Positions 18,221 through 32,470 of a stretch of 64,000 nt of DNA are shown here, piece after piece. Made by a program: the position numbers and the translations under genes. Every line of letters starts with the position of its first letter. The stretch's first letter is position 1. The stretch covers positions 806,001-870,000 of the forward strand of contig CANTUQ010000102.1 in assembly GCA_947683425.1 (NCBI GenBank), in the 5' to 3' direction. Under the pieces are notes generated by a model. It was not told the DNA's origin. It saw only the letters and a program-made list of their open reading frames with translations, and did not search any database. This stretch comes from Excoecaria cochinchinensis. Lineage: Eukaryota > Streptophyta > Magnoliopsida > Malpighiales > Euphorbiaceae.

Positions 18221-21200
18221 TGTAACACCCCTCACCCACGTATAGCATACTGTATGGAAAACATAGACAGTATGTGACTATGGGTGAGGAATGCTACGGC
18301 AAAGCAAGCCGGGAACAGTAATATAAGCAGAACTATCAAAAATATTCTCAAAACATACAAACATCCACAAATACAAAAGACATTCATATACTTATCATTA
18401 CATTATTCATAATATTTTATTACATCGCAATCACTTCAATACAATGCTCATTAAGAATTACATTAAAAAGGTAGACTATAATTCCTAAACACTAGCTATT
18501 ACTACGGACTGGATGGCCAGACTGTTGCGGATTATCCTCGGCGACACGACTAACTCCAAACCTGCATGGATAAAAAACCCATGCTAAGCACAAAGCTTAG
18601 TGGGGAAAACACATAGTATGGGCGACCATTCATAACGGTCGTCAGTCACAACACACAATAGATAACCAACATCAAGTCATTTAACACATGTATACATAAT
18701 TGATCATAATTAGAATATTTTAATCACAATCATTTATAAGATTAAACAGGGTGACAGTCTTGCTTGATACATGCTTTTCATGTTTTGTTACTCATATATC
18801 GCATGACATACACATCATTTTGTTCATCCTATACTCAGACCTCTAATTACAATAATTCTCACATATCAAGGAGGTCATGATTAAGCCGCTAATGATCTAA
18901 CTTCATGTTCAAAGCATATAAATGTATCTCATATATATATAATCACTTTCATTTAATTACTTCCTTCAAATTGATGCATTACTATCGTATCATTAACTCA
19001 TGTTAATAATACAAAGAAAATAATTAAAGCTGAAGCATATGAACTATTAAAGACATTACCACATTTACGCATAGGGATCCCATTGGACCCAAAACCATAG
19101 ATGCGCGAAGCGCAACTCATGCCACAATATAAGTCTTATCGCACAAGGTGATCACATTCTCATTGAGTGCATAAATTTATACAAAGCTTAACATATCTTT
19201 ATCAATTCACACGTATCATTCAGTTCACATAATTATGCTCGTTAATGCCTGCTAAGTCAAAAGGGTGGATAACGAGTAACACATAGATACCCGGAGGTAC
19301 CAAAAATATTCTCATAACACATAGATACCCGAGGGTATCAAAACAATCTGTTTATTCTTGTTCCAAAGTATTTCCACATAGAATCTTAGGTAAGATTCAA
19401 CAGAAAGATCACGAAGATCCAATCGGGGGACCTGATCAGGGTCCAAATCGTACACATGGCTGCAGCTACACATAACTCTATTAGGCATGCCTAATTATCC
19501 ACGACTCTACTAATGCAGGCTAAAACTTACTTGTTTCTTTTAGAAATGCTCATGCCATAATATAAAATCTTTTTCAAAAGTACATACTTTTATTATATTC
19601 GCATAATAATCCTATACATAAATTGTTCATAAAAATAATGGTTCACTTAATTATAACAATCTGTAACCTTTAATTAAAATCACATTTAAGTTTAGTACAT
19701 GCTCCACAAATTATTATAACTATAACTTGCATGGTATCGCACATCTTAAATTACACACTATGTCACATGTGAATCACAAGCCAAAACTCATGTCAAATAG
19801 CTCAATCAATCATCTATTCATGGCATAGAAAGGAATCGCGATCGCGACAAAAAGTTAAATGGCCTCTGTCGCGCTCGCGACAGAGCCCAATCAAACACTA
19901 GGAATCGCGCTCGCGACCTGAGTCGCGACCACGATAAAACAAGATGATCTCTGTCGCGCTCGCGACAGAGCTAAACATCATCCTTCTTTCTTCTCTCACT
20001 TGCATACACTTCACATAGAAACATACTTACTTTTGTCATGTGCATAACTAATTTTCTTAAACATTATTTTCCTAAATTCGTGTATAGAATCCAAGAGTTC
20101 CAACACAAATATCCCAAACTACTCAATTGCCTAAGAGTCATTTCGTAACTAAATAGTCAAATTAAAAGTCGTCGAGATACGAAAGGTTAATTTTAATTTT
20201 TGTTTACGACACACTTAATTCCATAATTTACTTCATTCTTAACATCTCATATAAATTCTAAACTATAAATAAATCTCCTCAAGTCTTGAATCATTAAAGA
20301 CTCGCAGACTTTTGTCGGTCTTATACAAATGGGCCACAATTAAGGCTAACTCTAGCAGCTGCACTCTAACCCTTGATAAGCACGCTTATCTATCCACTAT
20401 AACGGTAATCAGGCTCAAAAGACCGCAACTCAATTATACTCTACTTTGATACCAGGTATGGATTATAATTCAAGTGCACTCATCAACTTTAGAGGCTTTT
20501 AATTCATATACAGTCTTTATCAATCATGTTCAACAACTAAAAGCATGTAACATTTAAATTCCACGCATAAACTCTTATATCACATCCTCATATATATGCA
20601 CTCATAGGTTCATACATTTTTATCACACTACTTACAATCCTTAATACATTTATACATTGCTACTTTATTATTTAAATTACCAATCTTAAACATACTCAAA
20701 TGCATTTCCACGTTGATAACGACTTTATAGTCATTTGCTAACCCCAAACATGCATAATAAGCTAAGGGGAAGGATAAGGGTTTGACCCATGGCAACTAGG
20801 AGCTCAAAAAGAAGAAGAAAAAGCCTTATATGCATTTTTCTGTTGAGAGGTCGCGATCGCGACAGAGGCTCGCCTCTGGTGCCTCACGAGACTGCTTTTT
20901 ACCCTAAATTTGTATCGCCAAAACCACCCTCTAGACCAAATTTTTAGGCAAATTGGTCTCATAATAATTGTTCACTAGGATGTTATCGTTCAAATGGGAC
21001 AAGTTTCAGATCAATCGGACATCTAAAACTCCAGATATGAGCTACACAACCTACATTGCTCCTGTAAACCCGTTTAAGTACAAACACCCTGGTTTTTACC
21101 ATTTTCAAGGGTCCTAGATTCAGAATTAGGTTCCGGTACTTCAGAGATAATTTTAGATAAATGAATTATCTTTCAAATGGAACTATTTTCATCTCATTTG

Positions 21201-22284
21201 GAAATCTATAGCTTGACTTATAACTAAAACGAACACTAAAGGTCCAGTGGAATCTGGACAGAGTACCCCCAGAAAATTCAAATTCGCTAAACCCAAGCCA
21301 ATCCACACAATCATATCAACACAACCAATCAAATTTTAAATAAAAATACACTTCAAAACAGAAACTCATTCATACACAAATCAATAATTAAGAATCACTT
21401 CAAAGCATATAAATGTTCCCAAACCTTAACTCCTTTGCTCCAATAGCTTCAATGGTGGCTCTTCTTGCTTTCGTACTCACTCTTCATTTTTGTCCCTCCA
21501 ATTTCCTCATAAAAACATAGAATATCACTCCATATTTTTAATGAAACCAAGATGAAATTCTAGAAATGAGGATTCCTACTTACCCTTCTAACTCAAATCT
21601 CTCCTTCAAACACTTGAGCTGCACTTTCTAATACTCATAGCTTGGGCTCGCAAGGGAAGAGAGGGAGGGTTGGCGTGAGATGAAGAAGAAGAGGGAGAGA
21701 AGAAGACCAAAGGAAATTCACGTGAGGGAGGAGAGGGGAAGTGCAGAAATCTGATATCCCTTTCCTAAATTAACTCAAACTTATCCCATATGCCACATGT
21801 CTACTTCCTATTGGCCCTCCAAAGATTTTTATGACAATTCTCCCTTTTGGTCCCTTAACTCCTTTGTAATCCTTCCTTCACATAATACATAAATGTAACT
21901 TTACATTGGCCCACAATTAAATCTTACTCCCTTCAATTAAGTCCTAAATTAATACCTTTTAAATTTCTAGAGTTGGCCGCAGTTGCCGAAACTTTTACGT
22001 TAATACCGAATTCGTCATTTTGACACACCTAATGCCACAACTCACATACATTCGGCATATAAATGATCCATTCTCAAAATTCAGCCCTCTTATTTATTTA
22101 TTTCACTCAGTTAAATCCACATATATATATGAAATTACCGAAATACCCTTGGCTCTCTTTTTCTTGATTCTAATCATATCTTTTCCTACTACTTAATCAC
22201 TTCAACCATCACATCACACGATTTCAATCGTCAAAATCCCCGGAAATGCACAAATCCTTCTTGGGTACATTTCGGGGTGTTACA
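18221..22284 (-). mobile_element. TekG LTR 1
   Basis: 4064 bp. Carries private variants in its first ~610 bp, for example GACTATGGG, GCTACGGC, CATCGCAATCAC and GTTCATCC, where the other three LTRs agree with each other. The segment CCCATGCTAAGCACAAAGCTTAGTGGGG resembles, on the minus strand, the conserved motif before GTGTAGGT in Tekay-type LTRs. Confidence 0.92.
19836..19970. repeat. TCGCGA hairpin cluster in TekG LTR 1
   Basis: A perfect palindrome TCGCGATCGCGA (19836-19847) and two copies of the hairpin CTCTGTCGCG / CGCGACAGAG (19864-19873 with 19876-19885; 19949-19958 with 19961-19970). A further palindrome of this type lies near 20851-20862. Very CpG-rich against an AT-rich background. 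Confidence 0.88.
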
Positions 22285-22320
22285 AATCTTCCCTCCTAAA
22301 ATAATTTCGTCCTCGAAATT
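22285..22320 (-). other. Polypurine tract and adjacent inverted repeat, TekG interior 1
   Basis: On the minus strand the tract reads AGGAGGGAAGATT, directly before the LTR. Just upstream is AATTTCGAGGACGAAATT (22303-22320), an inverted repeat that, from memory, follows the pol stop in Tekay/Del elements. Copies lie at 27378-27413 and 32471-32506. Confidence 0.85.
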
Positions 22321-23296
22321 CACAATCATCGGATTTCTCGTATTGTATTGTTTATCACTACCATATTTACGCGTTAACATCCCGCTATAACTAACTTATA
22401 CACTTTGGTCAGACTTTTTCACTTCTTAATCACTACATCATTCACATACTACATCTTAACATCCGAATGACGGGACATATTCATAAACAATGTCAACTTG
22501 AACTCACAAGAACTATCTTACCAAATCGAGTAAACTCTATCTCCATAAATCGTCACTTCATTCCTGACACATATCACAACTATAATCGTACCATTGGTTG
22601 GGATCCAACATAGGGCTTCTTATGTAATCTACTTACATATACACGTAGAATCTTATCTCCACAATATCTATTACCTTAATTGCCAAACTTCACTCATGGT
22701 AACCTACACTTTACACTTCCTCAACATTTCCGCTAAACGATCTCGTACTCAAAGCACAGCCTGTCAGCCACTTTTAATTGAGTCAAATCAGAGTGCTTGT
22801 CACATATGAATGAGGGATGTCAGTGAAATGAATGTACAATGATTTATGTATGCAAACGATGCAGATGCAATTTATGCAATGATAATTACTTTCCCATCCC
22901 CATGCTGATACATGCTTATGTTCAGAAAATCTCAATTAATATGGCTGACAGACGCACAGAGTGCTACCAATATCCTCAAATCAAAATCATTTACATTCTT
23001 ACTCTGCATCCCTTTTAAAATAAGAAATTCCTTCCAAAATTCCAACTATATTAGAAAAACTCTTTAACAAATTTCTTATGATACTGTTAATGCTAATTTC
23101 CATATCTCTAAGCTATAAATAATCCAAAACAGACAAAAATGTGATCTATTAACTCTACACTTTCTAACTTTCCACTTAACTTATATAAAACTTACAGTTT
23201 CTAACACCAATACAGAACGAGGACATCCGCTTTGGCCGACACAAAAGAGACAGACACACTTTAAACTCCTAGTTGTCCAGAATCGACTAAACCTAT

Positions 23297-23308
23297 GCTC
23301 TGATACCA
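23297..23308 (-). other. Primer-binding site, initiator tRNA-Met (TekG interior 1)
   Basis: GCTCTGATACCA on the plus strand, so TGGTATCAGAGC on the minus strand, five bases from the LTR. Copies lie at 28390-28401 and 33483-33494. Confidence 0.9.
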
Positions 23309-23313
23309 CTAAA

Positions 23314-26300
23314 TGTAACACCCCTCACCCACGTATAGCATACTGTATGGAAAACATAGACAGTATGTGACAATGGGTGAGGAATGCTATGGCAAAGCAA
23401 GCCGGGAACAGTAATATAAGCAGAACTATCAAAAATATTCTCAAAACATACAAACATCCACAAATACAAAAGACATTCATATACTTATCATTACATTGTT
23501 CATAATATTTTATTACATCCCAATCGCTTCAATACAATGCTCATTAAGAATTACATTAAAAAGGTAGACTATAATTCCTAAACACTAGCTATTACAACGG
23601 ACTGGATGGCAAGACTATTGCGGATTATCCTCGGCGACACGACTAACTCCAAACCTGCATGGATAAAAAACCCATGCTAAGCACAAAGCTTAGTGGGGAA
23701 AACACATAGTATGGGCGACCATTCATAACGGTCGTCAGTCACAACACACAATAGATAACCAACATCAAGTCATTTAACACATGTATACATAATTGATCTT
23801 AATTAGAATATTTTAATCACAATCATTTATAAGATTAAACAGGGTGACAGTCTTGCTTGATACATGCTTTTCATGTTTTGTTACTCATATATCGCATGAC
23901 ATACACATCATTTTGTTCAGCCTATACTCAGACCTCTAATTACAATAATTCTCACATATCAAGGAGGTCATGATTAAGCCGCTAATGATCTAACTTCATG
24001 TTCAAAGCATATAAATGTATCTCATATATATATAATCACTTTCATTTAATTACTTCCTTCAAATTGATGCATTACTATCGTATCATTAACTCATGTTAAT
24101 AATACAAAGAAAATAATTAAAGCTGAAGCATATGAACTATTAAAGACATTACCACATTTACGCATAGGGATCCCATTGGACCCAAAACCATAGATGCGCG
24201 AAGCGCAACTCATGCCACAATATAAGTCTTATCGCACAAGGTGATCACATTCTCATTGAGTGCATAAATTTATACAAAGCTTAACATATCTTTATCAATT
24301 CACACGTATCATTCAGTTCACATAATTATGCTCGTTAATGCCTGCTAAGTCAAAAGGGTGGATAACGAGTAACACATAGATACCCGGAGGTACCAAAAAT
24401 ATTCTCATAACACATAGATACCCGAGGGTATCAAAACAATCTGTTTATTCTTGTTCCAAAGTATTTCCACATAGAATCTTAGGTAAGATTCAACAGAAAG
24501 ATCACGAAGATCCAATCGGGGGACCTGATCAGGGTCCAAATCGTACACATGGCTGCAGCTACACATAACTCTATTAGGCATGCCTAATTATCCACGACTC
24601 TACTAATGCAGGCTAAAACTTACTTGTTTCTTTTAGAAATGCTCATGCCATAATATAAAATCTTTTTCAAAAGTACATACTTTTATTATATTCGCATAAT
24701 AATCCTATACATAAATTGTTCATAAAAATAATGGTTCACTTAATTATAACAATCTGTAACCTTTAATTAAAATCACATTTAAGTTTAGTACATGCTCCAC
24801 AAATTATTATAACTATAACTTGCATGGTATCGCACATCTTAAATTACACACTATGTCACATGTGAATCACAAGCCAAAACTCATGTCAAATAGCTCAATC
24901 AATCATCTATTCATGGCATAGAAAGGAATCGCGATCGCGACAAAAAGTTAAATGGCCTCTGTCGCGCTCGCGACAGAGCCCAATCAAACACTAGGAATCG
25001 CGCTCGCGACCTGAGTCGCGACCACGATAAAACAAGATGATCTCTGTCGCGCTCGCGACAGAGCTAAACATCATCCTTCTTTCTTCTCTCACTTGCATAC
25101 ACTTCACATAGAAACATACTTACTTTTGTCATGTGCATAACTAATTTTCTTAAACATTATTTTCCTAAATTCGTGTATAGAATCCAAGAGTTCCAACACA
25201 AATATCCCAAACTACTCAATTGCCTAAGAGTCATTTCGTAACTAAATAGTCAAATTAAAAGTCGTCGAGATACGAAAGGTTAATTTTAATTTTTGTTTAC
25301 GACACACTTAATTCCATAATTTACTTCATTCTTAACATCTCATATAAATTCTAAACTATAAATAAATCTCCTCAAGTCTTGAATCATTAAAGACTCGCAG
25401 ACTTTTGTCGGTCTTATACAAATGGGCCACAATTAAGGCTAACTCTAGCAGCTGCACTCTAACCCTTGATAAGCACGCTTATCTATCCACTATAACGGTA
25501 ATCGGGCTCAAAAGACCGCAACTCAATTATACTCTACTTTGATACCAAGTATGGATTATAATTCAAGTGCACTCATCAACTTTAGAGGCTTTTAATTCAT
25601 ATACAGTCTTTATCAACCATGTTCAACAACTAAAAGCATGTAACATTTAAATTCCACGCATAAACTCTTATATCACATCCTCATATATATGCACTCATAG
25701 GTTCATACATTTTTATCACACTACTTACAATCCTTAATACATTTATACATTGCTACTTTATTATTTAAATTACCAATCTTAAACATACTCAAATGCATTT
25801 CCACGTTGATAACGACTTTATAGTCATTTGCTAACCCCAAACATGCATAATAAGCTAAGGGGAAGGATAAGGGTTTGACCCATGGCAACTAGGAGCTCAA
25901 AAAGAAGAAGAAAAAGACTTATATGCATTTTTATGTTGCGAGGTCGCGATCGCGACAGAGGCTCGCCTCTGGTGCCTCACGAGACTGCTTTTTACCCTAA
26001 ATTTGTATCGCCAAAACCACCCTCTAGACCAAATTTTTAGGCAAATTGGTCTCATAATAATTGTTCACTAGGATGTTATCGTTCAAATGGGACAAGTTTC
26101 AGATCAATCGGACATCTAAAACTCCAGATATGAGCTACACAACCTACATTGCTCCTGTAAACCCGTTTAAGTACAAACACCCTGGTTTTTACCATTTTCA
26201 AGGGTCCTAGATTCAGAATTAGGTTCCGGTACTTCAGAGATAATTTTAGATAAATGAATTATCTTTCAAATGGAACTATTTTCATCTCATTTGGAAATCT

Positions 26301-27377
26301 ATAGCTTGACTTATAACTAAAACGAACACTAAAGGTCCAGTGGAATCTGGACAGAGTACCCCCAGAAAATTCAAATTCGCTAAACCCAAGCCAATCCACA
26401 CAATCATATCAACACAACCAATCAAATTTTAAATAAAAATACACTTCAAAACAGAAACTCATTCATACACAAATCAATAATTAAGAATCACTTCAAAGCA
26501 TATAAATGTTCCCAAACCTTAACTCCTTTGCTCCAATAGCTTCAATGGTGGCTCTTCTTGCTTTCGTACTCACTCTTCATTTTTGTCCCTCCAATTTCCT
26601 CATAAAAACATAGAATATCACTCCATATTTTTAATGAAACCAAGATGAAATTCTAGAGATGAGGATTCCTACTTACCCTTCTAACTCAAATCTCTCCTTC
26701 AAACACTTGAGCTGCACTTTCTAATACTCATAGCTTGGGCTCGCAAGGGAAGAGAGGGAGGGTTGGCGTGAGATGAAGAAGAAGAGGGAGAGAAGAAGAC
26801 CAAAGGAAATTCACGTGAGGGAGGAGAGGGGAAGTGCAGAAATCTGATATCCCTTTCCTAAATTAACTCAAACTTATCCCATATGCCACATGTCTACTTC
26901 CTATTGGCCCTCCAAAGATTTTTATGACAATTCTCCCTTTTGGTCCCTTAACTCCTTTGTAATCCTTCCTTCACATAATACATAAATGTAACTTTACATT
27001 GGCCCACAATTAAATCTTACTCCCTTCAATTAAGTCCTAAATTAATACCTTTTAAATTTCTAGAGTTGGCCGCAGTTGCCGAAACTTTTACGTTAATACC
27101 GAATTCGTCATTTTGACACACCTAATGCCACAACTCACATACATTTGACATATAAATGATCCATTCTCAAAATTCAGCCCTCTTATTTATTTATTTCACT
27201 CAGTTAAATCCACATATATATATGAAATTACCGAAATACCCTTGGCTCTCTTTTTCTTGATTCTAATCATATCTTTTCCTACTACTTAATCACTTCAACC
27301 ATCACATCACACGATTTCAATCGTCAAAATCCCCGGAAATGCACAAATCCTTCTTGGGTACATTTCGGGGTGTTACA
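23314..27377 (-). mobile_element. TekG LTR 2
   Basis: 4064 bp. The first ~610 bp carry the same variants as LTR 4; the distal 3.1 kb matches LTR 1, including the short form of the hairpin cluster. A mosaic between the outer LTRs. Confidence 0.92.
24929..25063. repeat. TCGCGA hairpin cluster in TekG LTR 2
   Basis: Same layout as in LTR 1, exactly 5093 bp further on. Confidence 0.88.
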
Positions 27378-28406
27378 AATCTTCCCTCCTAAAATAATTT
27401 CGTCCTCGAAATTCACAATCATCGGATTTCTCGTATTGTATTGTTTATCACTACCATATTTACGCGTTAACATCCCGCTATAACTAACTTATACACTTTG
27501 GTCAGACTTTTTCACTTCTTAATCACTACATCATTCACATACTACATCTTAACATCCGAATGACGGGACATATTCATAAACAATGTCAACTTGAACTCAC
27601 AAGAACTATCTTACCAAATCGAGTAAACTCTATCTCCATAAATCGTCACTTCATTCCTGACACATATCACAACTATAATCGTACCATTGGTTGGGATCCA
27701 ACATAGGGCTTCTTATGTAATCTACTTACATATACACGTAGAATCTTATCTCCACAATATCTATTACCTTAATTGCCAAACTTCACTCATGGTAACCTAC
27801 ACTTTACACTTCCTCAACATTTTCGCTAAACGATCTCGTACTCAAAGCACAGCCTGTCAGCCACTTTTAATTGAGTCAAATCAGAGTGCTTGTCACATAT
27901 GAATGAGGGATGTCAGTGAAATGAATGTACAATGATTTATGTATGCAAACGATGCAGATGCAATTTATGCAATGATAATTACTTTCCCATCCCCATGCTG
28001 ATACATGCTTATGTTCAGAAAATCTCAATTAATATGGCTGACAGACGCACAGAGTGCTACCAATATCCTCAAATCAAAATCATTTACATTCTTACTCTGC
28101 ATCCCTTTTAAAATAAGAAATTCCTTCCAAAATTCCAACTATATTAGAAAAACTCTTTAACAAATTTCTTATGATACTGTTAATGCTAATTTCCATATCT
28201 CTAAGCTATAAATAATCCAAAACAGACAAAAATGTGATCTATTAACTCTACACTTTCTAACTTTCCACTTAACTTATATAAAACTTACAGTTTCTAACAC
28301 CAATACAGAACGAGGACATCCGCTTTGGCCGACACAAAAGAGACAGACACACTTTAAACTCCTAGTTGTCCAGAATCGACTAAACCTATGCTCTGATACC
28401 ACTAAA
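27378..28406 (-). mobile_element. TekG interior 2
   Basis: 1029 bp, non-coding, with its own polypurine tract (27378-27413) and tRNA-Met primer site (28390-28401). Confidence 0.9.
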
Positions 28407-31400
28407 TGTAACACCCCTCACCCACGTATAGCATACTGTATGGAAAACATAGACAGTATGTGACAATGGGTGAGGAATGCTATGGCAAAGCAAGCCGGGA
28501 ACAGTAATATAAGCAGAACTATCAAAAATATTCTCAAAACATACAAACATCCACAAATACAAAAGACATTCATATACTTATCATTACATTGTTCATAATA
28601 TTTTATTACATCCCAATCGCTTCAATACAATGCTCATTAAGAATTACATTAAAAAGGTAGACTATAATTCCTAAACACTAGCTATTACAACGGACTGGAT
28701 GGCAAGACTATTGCGGATTATCCTCGGCGACACGACTAACTCCAAACCTGCATGGATAAAAAACCCATGCTAAGCACAAAGCTTAGTGGGGAAAACACAT
28801 AGTATGGGCGACCATTCATAACGGTCGTCAGTCACAACACACAATAGATAACCAACATCAAGTCATTTAACACATGTATACATAATTGATCATAATTAGA
28901 ATATATTAATCACAATCATTTATAAGATTAAACAGGGTGACAGTCTTGCTTGATACATGCTTTTCATGTTTTGTTACTCATATATCGCATGACAAACACA
29001 TCATTTTGTTCAGCCTATACTCAGACCTCTAATTACAATAATTCTCACATATCAAGGAGGTCATGATTAAGCCGCTAATGATCTAACTTCATGTTCAAAG
29101 CATATAAATGTATCTCATATATATATAATCACTTTCATTTAATTACTTCCTTCAAATTGATGCATTACTATCGTATCATTAACTCATGTTAATAATACAA
29201 AGAAAATAATTAAAGCTGAAGCATATGAACTATTAAAGACATTACCACATTTACGCATAGGGATCCCATTGGACCCAAAACCATAGATGCGCGAAGCGCA
29301 ACTCATGCCACAATATAAGTCTTATCGCACAAGGTGATCACATTCTCATTGAGTGCATAAATTTATACAAAGCTTAACATATCTTTATCAATTCACACGT
29401 ATCATTCAGTTCACATAATTATGCTCGTTAATGCCTGCTAAGTCAAAAGGGTGGATAACGAGTAACACATAGATACCCGGAGGTACCAAAAATATTCTCA
29501 TAACACATAGATACCCGAGGGTATCAAAACAATCTGTTTATTCTTGTTCCAAAGTATTTCCACATAGAATCTTAGGTAAGATTCAACAGAAAGATCACGA
29601 AGATCCAATCGGGGGACCTGATCAGGGTCCAAATCGTACACATGGCTGCAGCTACACATAACTCTATTAGGCATGCCTAATTATCCATGACTCTACTAAT
29701 GCAGGCTAAAACTTACTTGTTTCTTTTAGAAATGCTCATGCCATAATATAAAATCTTTTTCAAAAGTACATACTTTTATTATATTCGCATAATAATCCTA
29801 TACATAAATTGTTCATAAAAATAATGGTTCACTTAATTATAACAATCTGTAACCTTTAATTAAAATCACATTTAAGTTTAGTACATGCTCCACAAATTAT
29901 TATAACTATAACTTGCATGGTATCGCACATCTTAAATTACACACTATGTCACATGTGAATCACAAGCCAAAACTCATGTCAAATAGCTCAATCAATCATC
30001 TATTCATGGCATAGAAAGGAATCGCGATCGCGATAAAAAGTTAAATGGCCTCTGTCGCGCTCGCGACAGAGCCCAATCAAACACTAGGAATCGTGCTCGC
30101 GACTTGAGTCGCGACCACGATAAAACAAGATGATCTCTGTCGCGCTCGCGACAGAGCTAAACATCATCCTTCTTTCTTCTCTCACTTGCATACACTTCAC
30201 ATAGAAACATACTTACTTTTGTCATGTGCATAACTAATTTTCTTAAACATTATTTTCCTAAATTCGTGTATAGAATCCAAGAGTTCCAACACAAATATCC
30301 CAAACTACTCAATTGCCTAAGAGTCATTTCGTAACTAAATAGTCAAATTAAAAGTCGTCGAGATACGAAAGGTTAATTTTAATTTTTGTTTACGACACAC
30401 TTAATTCCATAATTTACTTCATTCTTAACATCTCATATAAATTCTAAACTATAAATAAATCTCCTCAAGTCTTGAATCATTAAAGACTCGCAGACTTTTG
30501 TCGGTCTTATACAAATGGGCCACAATTAAGGCTAACTCTAGCAGCTGCACTCTAACCCTTGATAAGCACGCTTATCTATCCACTATAACGGTAATCAGGC
30601 TCAAAAGACCGCAACTCAATTATACTCTACTTTGATACCAAGTATGGATTATAATTCAAGTGCACTCATCAACTTTAGAGGCTTTTAATTCATATACAGT
30701 CTTTATCAATCATGTTCAACAACTAAAAGCATGTAACATTTAAATTCCACGCATAAACTCTTATATCACATCCTCATATATATGCACTCATAGGTTCATA
30801 CATTTTTATCACACTACTTACAATCCTTAATACATTTATACATTGTTACTTTATTATTTAAATTACCAATCTTAAACATACTCAAATGCATTTCCACGTT
30901 GATAACGACTTTATAGTCATTTGCTAACCCCAAACATGCATAATAAGCTAAGGGGAAGGATAAGGGTTTGACCCATCTCAACTAGGAGCTCAAAAAGAAG
31001 AAGAAAAAGCCTTATATGCATTTTTCTGTTGCGAGGTCACGATCGCGACAGAGGCTCGCCTCTGGTGCCTCACGAGACTGCTTTTTACCCTAAATTTGTA
31101 TCGCCAAAACCACCCTCTAGACCACATTTTTAGGCAAATTGGTCTCATAATAATTGTTCACTAGGATGTTATCGTTCAAATGGGACAAGTTTCAGATCAA
31201 TCGGACATCTAAAACTCCAGATATGAGCTACACAACCTACATTGCTCCTGTAAACCCGTTTAAGTACAAACACCCTGGTTTTTACCATTTTCAAGGGTCC
31301 TAGATTCAGAATTAGGTTCCGGTACTTCAGAGATAATTTTAGATAAATGAATTATTTTTCAAATGGAACTATTCTCATCTCATTTGGAAATCTATAGCTT

Positions 31401-32470
31401 GACTTATAACTAAAACGAACACTAAAGGTCCAGTGGAATCTGGACAGAGTACCCCCAGAAAATTCAAATTCGCTAAACCCAAGCCAATCCACACAATCAT
31501 ATCAACACAACCAATCAAATTTTAAATAAAAATACACTTCAAAACAGAAACTCATTCATACACAAATCAATAATTAAGAATCACTTCAAAGCATATAAAT
31601 GTTCCCAAACCTTAACTCCTTTGCTCCAATAGCTTCAATGGTGGCTCTTCTTGCTTTCGTACTCACTCTTCATTTTTGTCCCTCCAATTTCCTCATAAAA
31701 ACATAGAATATCACTCCATATTTTTAATGAAACCAAGATGAAATTCTAGAGATGAGGATTCCTACTTACCCTTCTAACTCAAATCTCTCCTTCAAACACT
31801 TGAGCTGCACTTTCTAATACTCATAGCTTGGGCTTGCAAGGGAAGAGAGGGAGGGTTGGCGTGAGATGAAGAAGAAGAGGGAGAGAAGAAGACCAAAGGA
31901 AATTCACGTGAGGGAGGAGAGGGGAAGTGCAGAAATCTGATATCCCTTTCCTAAATTAACTCAAACTTATCCCATATGCCACATGTCTACTTCCTATTGG
32001 CCCTCCAAAGATTTTTATGACAATTCTCCCTTTTGGTCCCTTAACTCCTTTGTGATCCTTCCTTCACATAATACATAAATGTAACTTTACATTGGCCCAC
32101 AATTAAATCTTACTCCCTTCAATTAAGTCCTAAATTAATACCTTTTAAATTTCTAGAGTTGGCCGCAGTTGCCGAAACTTTTACGTTAATACCGAATTCG
32201 TCATTTTGACACACCTAATGCCACAACTCACATACATTCGACATATAAATGATCCATTCTCAAAATTCAGCCCTCTTATTTATTTATTTCACTCAGTTAA
32301 ATCCACATATATATATGAAATTACCGAAATACCCTTGGCTCTCTTTTTCTTGATTCTAATCATATCTTTTCCTACTACTTAATCACTTCAACCATCACAT
32401 CACACGATTTCAATCGTCAAAATCCCCGGAAATGCACAAATCCTTCTTGGGTACATTTCGGGGTGTTACA
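28407..32470 (-). mobile_element. TekG LTR 3
   Basis: 4064 bp. Proximal variants are as in LTRs 2 and 4; the hairpin cluster is the short form as in LTRs 1 and 2. Several distal variants are shared only with LTR 4 (CATTGTTAC near 30843, ACCACATTT near 31121, ATTCTCATC near 31371, GGCTTGCAAG near 31830). Confidence 0.92.
30022..30156. repeat. TCGCGA hairpin cluster in TekG LTR 3
   Basis: Short form, with several CpG-destroying changes (TCGTGCTCGCGAC; CGCGATAAAAAG). Confidence 0.85.

Larger units (their letters stand above)
22285..23313 (-). mobile_element. TekG interior 1
   Basis: 1029 bp, non-coding. The same length recurs in the other two interiors, with only scattered substitutions (for example CATTTCCGC in copies 1 and 3, CATTTTCGC in copy 2). 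A typical autonomous relative would carry about 5 kb of gag-pol here. Confidence 0.9.

Noticed and set aside
22594..22809. 71-codon frame recurring at 27687 and 32780
   Set aside because: Present three times only because the whole interior is repeated; no domain, and low expectation for a coding role.
23297..23308. tRNA-Met gene
   Set aside because: Only the 12-nt primer-site word is present; no tRNA cloverleaf follows.
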